The position numbers and the translations under genes were made by a program. The notes beneath the pieces were generated by a model that ran no database searches, was not told the DNA's origin, and saw nothing but the letters and a program-made list of their open reading frames with translations. A stretch of 6,558 nucleotides of DNA from Deltaproteobacteria bacterium. GTDB lineage: Bacteria; Myxococcota_A; Polyangia; HGW-17. The DNA lies in assembly GCA_003249585.1 (NCBI GenBank), contig QKIM01000328.1:1-6558 (forward strand), in the 5' to 3' direction. Shown here one piece after another: positions 1 through 4,519 of the stretch; the stretch's first letter is position 1, and the number at the start of each line of letters is the position of its first letter.

Positions 1-546
1 GTACCGATCCAGCTCGTGGTGGAACTGGACGCGGAGATCACGGGTGAGGCCACCCCCCTCCCCGGCCAGATCCCGCTCCAGAGCGGCAAAGCGCTCCTGA
101 GAAGCAGAGAGATCCTCCACGAGGGCGGACAGGCCGGGGATTTCGGCGCACTGCGGTGCGAATTCCCCTGTGAGCGCCGACAGCAGGTCTTCGATCTCCC
201 GGGACTCCTCAGAATAGCTCGAGGAGATCCATGTGTAGGAGTCGCCGAAGGCCGCACGATAGAGGCGATGGGCGGTACGACTCAATTTCCGGCGCGTACG
301 CCGGTGGGCCCAGGACTTGAGGAGCAAAGCGAGGGAGCGGACCAGCTCGTCCCGCTCGAAGTCCGCCTCCTCCATCAGATCGCTGCCCCCGGTCCCCGCA
401 TCTTCGAGCTGTCGGGACAGGGCGCCCAGCTCCTTCATGGCGCCGAGGATGGGGAGTGGCAGCTGGGCGGAGCGCCCGCGAAGGCCTTCAATCTCCCTGC
501 CGATGATGAGGATTTCATGCTCGGGATATCTCCGAATGAAGGACAT
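1..546 (-). CDS. Hypothetical soluble helix-rich protein, N-terminal 182 residues (C-terminus beyond left edge)
   Basis: Not a family I recognise. The minus strand from ATG at 546 is open for 182 codons to the left edge with no stop, so this is a 5'-complete, 3'-partial gene. It begins MSFIRRYPEHEILIIGRE. A good Shine-Dalgarno (AGGAGG, complement of 551-556) lies 4 nt before the start. No signal peptide or membrane segment is visible, so a cytoplasmic protein is likely. The sequence is rich in Leu, Glu, Arg and Ala, with long predicted helices. A basic stretch around residues 90-105 (HRRTRRKLSRTAHRLYR) and an acidic, coiled-coil-like tail after about residue 145 stand out. It starts 28 bp after the stop of the upstream modular lipoprotein gene on the same strand, so the two are probably co-transcribed. 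A plus-strand reading frame over the same bases lacks a comparable start signal and looks like an antisense shadow. The gene call is fairly sure; the function is unknown. Confidence 0.72.
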   Translation of the reverse strand, partial: MSFIRRYPEHEILIIGREIEGLRGRSAQLPLPILGAMKELGALSRQLEDAGTGGSDLMEEADFERDELVRSLALLLKSWAHRRTRRKLSRTAHRLYRAAFGDSYTWISSSYSEESREIEDLLSALTGEFAPQCAEIPGLSALVEDLSASQERFAALERDLAGEGGGLTRDLRVQFHHELDRY

Positions 547-574
547 GCCGCCTCCTGCTAGCCAGGATGTGTCG

Positions 575-2155
575 TCAGTAAGAAGAGTCGCCGAGGGTGA
601 TGTTGGGGTCTCCGCTGCTGTCGGTGAGCGGTGTCACGGTGCAGGTCACCTCTCCCGTAGTGGAGTTGACCATGGTCAGGACATCTGCCACGCGCCAGGT
701 GTAGCTGCTGCATCCGTAAACGTAGGTGCCGGGGGCGTCTATGGTGACCTGGTTGGCGACGGGGTATCCGTAGGTAGCGACGCGGACCCCGTCACAGTAG
801 ATGTTCACCACGGGGTGGGTCGTCGCACTTCCGCTGTAGTAGTTGACCGCCACGCGATAGGTCTGGTTGTCCTCGGGGTAATCCACGTTAATGTTCTCGG
901 GTTTCCCAACGGTCGCGATATTGTCAATGTCCAGACGGGGGTTCTTGCAGGCACCGTAGCTGGTGTTCCAGGTTGATCCGGCGCTGGTATCGATGCACAT
1001 GGAGATGTTGGAGTCGCTGAGGCCCCAGTCCGCATGATCCCAGTTGTTGGCCTTGCAGTTGGACCACTCGCAGTCTTCGTCGCTGCACCAATCGGTTCCA
1101 TGCCCCTCCATCATCAGGTGGAGGTCAATGTCCACGGAACCGTGGGTATCCCAGCAGTTCTCCACGCGGAGACCGGGGCCGGAGACCCTGAGCACGAAGG
1201 TGCACTCATAGTACTCTGTGGCGGTGTAATAGACGCGCATGGTGATGGTGTACTCGCCCGAGAGGTTGAAGTTCAGGGTGATGGCCTGGGTGTTCGCCAC
1301 GAAGGAGAGGTTGGATTCGTTATTGATGGTGTAGGAGCGCACGCCGAGGGTCTCGTCGCAGGGGCCGTTGGACACGGTCCACTCCCAGTGGTCCACGGGG
1401 CCCGTGTAGTAGTTGCCGCCGTCGATGACGAAGTCCGTGAAGGGCTGGGCCCCCTGCAGGGTGGGATCGTCGCTCTGGGGACACATGATGGGCGGGCTGC
1501 AGCACAGGCTGTCGTCGGCGCAGCCGTTGCAGTCGTTGTCCAGGTTGTCGCAGGTCTCAGGCGTGGGGGAGATCCCGCCCTCGCAGGCCCCCCAGGCACC
1601 GAATTCCGTGCCGGAGGAGATGCAGATCTGCTGGCCGTCGTGGCAGGCACCCACGTTACGGCGTCCGGGAGGGCCGAGGAAGCAGGCGCGGACGGAGCCG
1701 GGCGTGCAGGAGTTCGACCCCTCGTCGATCTGACCGTTGCAGTTGTCATCAAGGCCGTTGTTTGGAATCTCCGCAGCCAGACATCCCATGGGCACTGGGC
1801 TGTCGCAGGCGGCCTGCATCTCGGGCGGGCAGGCGTCCCCGGCGTCGGCATCGAAATCCCAGGGGTTGGCATCGTTGGTGTCGGTCCCGCCGTCGTTCTG
1901 GTTGTTGTTCTGGCAGGCGACATTGCCCAGACAATCGAAGTCATCACAGTCGGCTGCCCCGTCCCCGTCGTTGTCCAACCCGTCGTCGCAGATCTCCTGC
2001 TGGTTGGTCGTGTTGTTCACGTTGTTGACGTTGGTCGTGTTGTTCACATTGTTAGTATTGTTAAGATTATTGTTGTTATTGCCACTTTCCCCAGTGGGCG
2101 AACAGCCCACTGCGAGAGCGAACGTCAAGAGCGCGAGCACTGTAAGGGTCCTCAT
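575..2155 (-). CDS. Modular secreted lipoprotein with MopE-like metal-binding motifs and PKD-like region
   Basis: A 526-residue predicted outer-membrane or surface lipoprotein. Residues 1-18 form a lipoprotein signal ending ALAVGC, with Cys18 as the lipidated residue and Ser at +2. An Asn-rich flexible linker follows (about 26-51). Three acidic Cys/Asp motifs of MopE type come next: CDDGLDNDGDGAADC at 56-70, NNGLDDNCNGQIDEG at 132-146 and ETCDNLDNDCNGCADD at 200-215. Related motifs are annotated as putative metal (Cu or Ca) binding. Residues about 226-325 look like a PKD-type beta domain (WEWTV, then LSGEYTITMRVYY). The C-terminal part (about 330-482) is Cys/Trp-rich, with DIDLHL at 342-347, RLDIDN at 407-412 and PENINVDYPEDNQTYRVAV near 419-437. 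It resembles DUF2135/YfaP-like modules of myxobacterial lipoproteins, by memory of pattern only. The start is set by GGAGG six nt upstream and by the signal peptide. Likely first gene of an operon with the downstream partial gene. The ligand is unknown. Confidence 0.88.
   Translation of the reverse strand: MRTLTVLALLTFALAVGCSPTGESGNNNNNLNNTNNVNNTTNVNNVNNTTNQQEICDDGLDNDGDGAADCDDFDCLGNVACQNNNQNDGGTDTNDANPWDFDADAGDACPPEMQAACDSPVPMGCLAAEIPNNGLDDNCNGQIDEGSNSCTPGSVRACFLGPPGRRNVGACHDGQQICISSGTEFGAWGACEGGISPTPETCDNLDNDCNGCADDSLCCSPPIMCPQSDDPTLQGAQPFTDFVIDGGNYYTGPVDHWEWTVSNGPCDETLGVRSYTINNESNLSFVANTQAITLNFNLSGEYTITMRVYYTATEYYECTFVLRVSGPGLRVENCWDTHGSVDIDLHLMMEGHGTDWCSDEDCEWSNCKANNWDHADWGLSDSNISMCIDTSAGSTWNTSYGACKNPRLDIDNIATVGKPENINVDYPEDNQTYRVAVNYYSGSATTHPVVNIYCDGVRVATYGYPVANQVTIDAPGTYVYGCSSYTWRVADVLTMVNSTTGEVTCTVTPLTDSSGDPNITLGDSSY
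2003..2053 (-). repeat. Tandem 27-nt period repeat encoding the Asn/Thr/Val linker
   Basis: Two 24-nt near-identical copies at 2003-2026 and 2030-2053 differ at one base and sit 27 nt (nine codons) apart inside the modular lipoprotein gene. They encode NNTTNVNN-type linker sequence just after the lipobox. Because the period is a multiple of three, slippage would change linker length without shifting the frame. Neighbouring Asn codons extend the low-complexity tract to about 2080. Confidence 0.75.
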
Positions 2156-2170
2156 GAGATACCTCCGATA

Positions 2171-2184
2171 GGTGTAAAAACACC
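2171..2184 (-). other. Small hairpin in the leader of the modular lipoprotein gene
   Basis: GGTGT (2171-2175) and ACACC (2180-2184) are perfect inverted repeats around an AAAA loop (TTTT on the transcribed minus-strand message). The hairpin ends 4-5 nt before the GGAGG ribosome binding site (2162-2166), so it could affect translation initiation or act as a small operator. With a 5-bp stem this is suggestive only. Confidence 0.35.
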
Positions 2185-2195
2185 GTGAATGCGTG

Positions 2196-2238
2196 GTGCC
2201 ACATCATTGTATAGCATCCCCTAAAATAATGTGCCACA
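2196..2238 (-). repeat. Paired 8-bp direct repeats flanking the putative -10
   Basis: The minus strand carries TGTGGCAC twice, complementary to 2196-2203 and 2231-2238, 35 bp apart and on either side of the putative -10. TGGCAC is the -24 half of a sigma-54 promoter, but neither copy has a GC at the -12 position. They are therefore more likely protein-binding sites, or chance, than sigma-54 promoters. Confidence 0.3.
2208..2216 (-). promoter_or_regulatory. Possible extended -10 promoter for the modular lipoprotein gene
   Basis: On the minus strand TGCTATACA fits an extended -10 (TGn followed by TATACA, 4 of 6 to TATAAT). The hexamer 17 bp upstream (TGGCAC) is a poor -35. It would give a leader of about 45 nt. 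This is the best candidate in the 121-bp gap before the gene, but weak by sigma-70 standards, and promoter consensus in this lineage is uncertain. Confidence 0.35.
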
Positions 2239-2242
2239 CAAT

Positions 2243-2271
2243 ACGGATTTTTGCATAAGCATTAAAACCGT
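2243..2271 (-). terminator. Imperfect inverted repeat just after the LRR lipoprotein gene
   Basis: The arms ACGG/CCGT, TTTT/AAAA and TGC/GCA pair around a TTAT loop (minus-strand reading), with a small internal loop and a bulge. The element starts six bases past the stop of the LRR lipoprotein gene. It could end that transcript, but the stem is AT-rich and no clean U tract follows, so it is not a classical intrinsic terminator. It could equally be an operator for the next gene. Confidence 0.25.
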
Positions 2272-2276
2272 CCCCG

Positions 2277-3500
2277 TCACGAACAGCTGTCTGAAATGAT
2301 CGTGAGTCGGGGAACCTTTTTTTGAAGGGCCGATATGCCATGGCAGGTAACCGCAGTCCCCTTCACCTCGACACGCCTGAGCGAAGGGAACACTGACAGA
2401 AGTGAGAGCACGGCGTCATTCATCCTCTTGCTGCCAGAGAGCCGCAGATACCGTAGTTCGGGCAGACGGCTCAGGATGCGGATCAGCCCCCTGGAGACGA
2501 GGGGGCAGCCATTGAGATCGAGGGTCTTCAGTTTCCGAAGGCGCCTGAGAAAGCCGAGCTGCTCCCCTTCATCGAAGTCCACGGCATTGAGCGAAAGCCA
2601 CTCGAGCCTGCTCAGGAGCCCCAGAGGAGCAAGGGTGCCGGTCACGATGGTGTTGTCCAGTGCGAGGCGCCTCAGATTCATCTTTCCCAGCCTGCGGACC
2701 GCCTCTACTTCAAGATCTCCGTGAAAGATATGCAGCGAATCGATGGTGGGGATTGCAGCAAGGACGCTGAGCATTGCATCGGAAACCGTCGTCTCCCGAA
2801 ATCCGACATGGTGCAGCAGCAGAAACCGGCTGAGCACCCTGAGGCTGACATCCATGTCACGGACCCCCATGGGGAAGGTGAGTCCCCGCAACGTCGTGAG
2901 CTTCATGCTGTCGAGTCCCATGACGGCCACGTCAGCATCAGAGTAGTCCAAATACAAGGAGATGCCCTCAAAGACTCCGAAATCCAACTGGTTTTCGTTG
3001 GAGAGGATCTTGAGGCGAAGTGCGCCCCGATGCTTTTGCTGGAAGGCGGCGGCGTGCCGTCGCATGCACCCCAGGTTTTGGACGGCGTCTTCCGATTCCG
3101 CGCACAACAGATACCCCTCGAAGTTGAAATTTCGGACCTTGCCGATGTACGCGTGCCAGCCCAGGGGATTTTCAAAGGCGCCATCCTCGATCACCGAAAT
3201 ACCTACCAGGCGCCCTCCGAGTCGGAGAAACACGCCCTCTTCCTCCACCATGGGCGAGAAGAGCCCCATGGCGCGTTCCTGCGCCATGAGCAGTTCCCCT
3301 GAGTCGGTGGGGAGGATCACGCTCTTTCCAGTCTCCACGAATCGCGCATCAACCACAGGGTTGAGCGGTCTCGGCAGGCGCGGGAGGGCCTCCGGATCCG
3401 TCTTCACGGCTCCGCCCTTGCATCCGGTTCCCGTGGCCAAAAGACACAGCAGAAAGACCGAGGCTACCAAGGCCGTAATTGATCTCTCAGAGATCCTCAT
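2277..3500 (-). CDS. Leucine-rich-repeat lipoprotein
   Basis: A 407-residue predicted lipoprotein. I place the start at 3500, not at the longer in-frame ATG at 3593. Only the shorter form begins with a signal sequence (MRISERSITALVASVFLLCL, then a Gly/Thr-Gly-Cys lipobox with Cys27). The 31-residue extension is Cys/Arg-rich and unlike a signal peptide. A GGGTGA ribosome site lies 4 nt before 3500. Residues about 35-200 form an unrecognised globular region. From about 253 to 402 there are seven LxxLxL leucine-rich repeats, with register leucines (isoleucine in the first) at 253, 276, 299, 324, 349, 374 and 399. The spacing shifts from 23 to exactly 25 residues. The last repeats, such as LKTLDLNGCPLVSRGL, resemble the cysteine-containing/GALA class. 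LRR arcs usually bind proteins, so an envelope or surface binding role is inferred. The partner is unknown. It is transcribed away from the plus-strand lipoprotein operon. Confidence 0.88.
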   Translation of the reverse strand: MRISERSITALVASVFLLCLLATGTGCKGGAVKTDPEALPRLPRPLNPVVDARFVETGKSVILPTDSGELLMAQERAMGLFSPMVEEEGVFLRLGGRLVGISVIEDGAFENPLGWHAYIGKVRNFNFEGYLLCAESEDAVQNLGCMRRHAAAFQQKHRGALRLKILSNENQLDFGVFEGISLYLDYSDADVAVMGLDSMKLTTLRGLTFPMGVRDMDVSLRVLSRFLLLHHVGFRETTVSDAMLSVLAAIPTIDSLHIFHGDLEVEAVRRLGKMNLRRLALDNTIVTGTLAPLGLLSRLEWLSLNAVDFDEGEQLGFLRRLRKLKTLDLNGCPLVSRGLIRILSRLPELRYLRLSGSKRMNDAVLSLLSVFPSLRRVEVKGTAVTCHGISALQKKVPRLTIISDSCS

Positions 3501-3522
3501 TGGGTCACCCGTCTCGTCGTGC

Positions 3523-3546
3523 CCGGCGGAAACTTTTGCCCGCCGG
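3523..3546 (-). other. GC-rich stem-loop upstream of the LRR lipoprotein gene
   Basis: CCGGCGG (3523-3529) and CCGCCGG (3540-3546) are perfect 7-bp inverted repeats around a 10-nt loop. The near arm is 22 bp before the LRR lipoprotein start, so it would form in its leader RNA if transcription starts upstream of 3546. It could also be a dyad operator. A smaller odd palindrome, GGGTCACCC (3502-3510), covers the ribosome site itself. Confidence 0.4.
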
Positions 3547-3610
3547 CGGCATTGAGCCAAATTAGCACATATTTTCCAAACTCTGCACACCATGCATGCG
3601 CGGCCGTGCG

Positions 3611-3639
3611 TTTTTTCCCCTTTCTAGCGGGACAAAAAA
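3611..3639. other. AT/GC inverted repeat in the divergent control region
   Basis: TTTTTTCCC (3611-3619) pairs with GGG plus AAAAAA (3629-3631 and 3634-3639), with a 2-nt bulge. It lies midway between the two divergent starts. It could be a binding site for a regulator, such as the enhancer-binding protein a sigma-54 promoter needs, or an intrinsic-terminator-like hairpin. The dyad is visible in the sequence; its role is not. Confidence 0.3.
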
Positions 3640-3674
3640 GTCGCAGGATGGAACCGCAAATCCTGGCCAATGCT

Positions 3675-3703
3675 TTGCTGCACAAGGATATCTTTGTTAC
3701 ATT
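3675..3703 (+). promoter_or_regulatory. Possible sigma-70-type promoter for the plus-strand lipoprotein operon
   Basis: TTGCTG (3675-3680) and TACATT (3698-3703) are 17 bp apart, matching TTGACA in 3 of 6 and TATAAT in 4 of 6 positions. This would give a leader of about 50 nt. It is a weak match and competes with the much better sigma-54 element just downstream; both could be used. Confidence 0.3.
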
Positions 3704-3721
3704 TCTGCCACTTGCAGCCAA

Positions 3722-3737
3722 TGGCACAATGGTTGCT
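3722..3737 (+). promoter_or_regulatory. Sigma-54 (RpoN) -24/-12 promoter for the plus-strand lipoprotein operon
   Basis: TGGCAC, five bases, then TTGCT matches the sigma-54 consensus TGGCACG-N4-TTGCW at every key position. The invariant GG (3723-3724) and GC (3735-3736) are separated by the required 10 bp. Transcription would start near 3747-3749, a few bases before the GGAGG ribosome site (3750-3754) and 12-14 nt before the ATG at 3761. The leader is short but workable. Such promoters need an activator ATPase (enhancer-binding protein), a regulator class abundant in Myxococcota. The match is seen in the sequence; use in the cell is inferred. Confidence 0.62.
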
Positions 3738-3760
3738 TTTGCCCTTCCCGGAGGCACACC

Positions 3761-4510
3761 ATGAAAAAGTACGGCACCATCACGTCTGCATTGCTCACAG
3801 CAATCATCCTGATTTCCCCCATGGGCTGCCAAATGCCTGGAGAAGATGGAAAGGATGGCTCGAATCACCTCATCTCCGTGGTGGAGATCTCCGCCGGAGA
3901 GGACTGCGAAAACGGCGGCCTCCGAATCGCCACGGGGTATGACGAGAACGGGAACGGTTCGCTGGACGTCTGGGAAGAGCTCACCCTGGAATTCCTGTGC
4001 AACAACCAGCCCACGAGCATCACCTGCGACTGCGAGGACGGCAAGGACGGGACCACGACCCTCTTCGATTCTCTGCAAGAGGATCCGGGAGAGAACTGTG
4101 AATACGGTGGCATCGCCCTGCGCTGGGGGCTGGATGACGATGACAGCGGGGATCTCACGGAAAACGAGATCGACCACACAGATTATATCTGCAATGGCAA
4201 TCCCGGGATCCCGACGCTGGTCGTGGTTTCCCAGGAGGATTCGGGGCAGCACTGCACGAACGGTGGAGTGGTGATCATGACCGGGGTGGACACCAATGAA
4301 GATGGGTATTTGCAGTCAGGGGAGATCGACAGCACCGAGTACATCTGCAACGGGCAGGACGGCGCGACCTCCCTCATCGTCCAGCAGCAGGAACCGGCGG
4401 GCGCCAACTGCACGGACGGAGGGACCGTCATCAACTCGGGGATCGACGTCGACGGGAACCTCGTCCTGGACGCCACCGAAGTGACCAGTATCTCGTACAT
4501 CTGCAACTAG
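3761..4510 (+). CDS. Lipoprotein with four DUF7151-like EF-hand-type Cys repeats
   Basis: A 249-residue predicted lipoprotein. Start 3761 is chosen over an in-frame ATG at 3596 because GGAGG lies 6 nt upstream and a signal peptide begins there (MKKYGTITSALLTAIILISP, then MGC with Cys23). The mature protein is four repeats of about 46 residues (roughly 36-81, 100-145, 151-197, 203-249), joined by GxDG-type linkers such as GEDGKDG. Each repeat has two cysteines exactly 31 positions apart (49/80, 113/144, 165/196, 217/248). Each also has a 12-residue acidic loop starting 12 residues after the first Cys, with Asp at loop position 1 and Glu at position 12. Repeats 1-3 (61-72, 125-136, 177-188) fit the EF-hand calcium loop, including Gly at position 6; in repeat 4 (229-240) that Gly is Leu. 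The pattern matches the DUF7151 family as I remember it. Calcium binding and one disulfide per repeat are inferred. First gene of a tight operon. Confidence 0.9.
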   Translation: MKKYGTITSALLTAIILISPMGCQMPGEDGKDGSNHLISVVEISAGEDCENGGLRIATGYDENGNGSLDVWEELTLEFLCNNQPTSITCDCEDGKDGTTTLFDSLQEDPGENCEYGGIALRWGLDDDDSGDLTENEIDHTDYICNGNPGIPTLVVVSQEDSGQHCTNGGVVIMTGVDTNEDGYLQSGEIDSTEYICNGQDGATSLIVQQQEPAGANCTDGGTVINSGIDVDGNLVLDATEVTSISYICN

Positions 4511-4514
4511 GAGG
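4509..4514 (+). promoter_or_regulatory. Ribosome binding site overlapping the upstream stop codon
   Basis: AGGAGG shares its first two bases with the TAG stop (4508-4510) of the repeat lipoprotein and lies 5 nt before the next ATG at 4520. Ribosomes finishing the first gene would reach this site directly, so translational coupling of the two lipoproteins is likely. Confidence 0.7.
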
Positions 4515-4519
4515 GGATC

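Noticed and set aside
16..561. Plus-strand 181-codon open frame over the left-edge gene
   Set aside because: No Shine-Dalgarno or signal sequence, low-information composition, and it lies antisense to a better supported minus-strand gene with a strong ribosome site.
1034..2188. Plus-strand 384-codon open frame antisense to the modular lipoprotein
   Set aside because: Its Val/Gly/Ala-rich repetitive sequence is what results from reading the antisense of GC-rich codons; the minus-strand protein has a signal peptide, domains and a ribosome site.
2196..2238. Sigma-54 promoters at the two TGGCAC boxes before the modular lipoprotein
   Set aside because: Neither copy has the GC of the -12 element at the required distance (TTTAG and ATTCA instead of TTGCW).
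2721..3302. Plus-strand 193-codon open frame antisense to the LRR lipoprotein
   Set aside because: The minus-strand product has a lipobox and regular leucine-rich repeats; the antisense product has no recognisable pattern.
3501..3593. 31-residue N-terminal extension of the LRR lipoprotein
   Set aside because: The signal peptide begins at the internal Met at 3500, and the extension covers the GC-rich leader hairpin.
3596..3760. 55-residue N-terminal extension of the four-repeat lipoprotein
   Set aside because: It has no ribosome site, is Cys/Ser/Arg-rich, would bury the signal peptide, and covers the promoter elements.
3838..3855. Collagen-like triplet domain in the four-repeat lipoprotein (GEDGKDG)
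   Set aside because: Only two or three Gly-x-y units occur at each linker, too few for a collagen helix; they are short repeat connectors.
3497..4252. Minus-strand 251-codon open frame across the divergent region and the four-repeat lipoprotein
   Set aside because: It crosses two gene starts and the control region and is antisense to a protein with strict Cys and loop periodicity.
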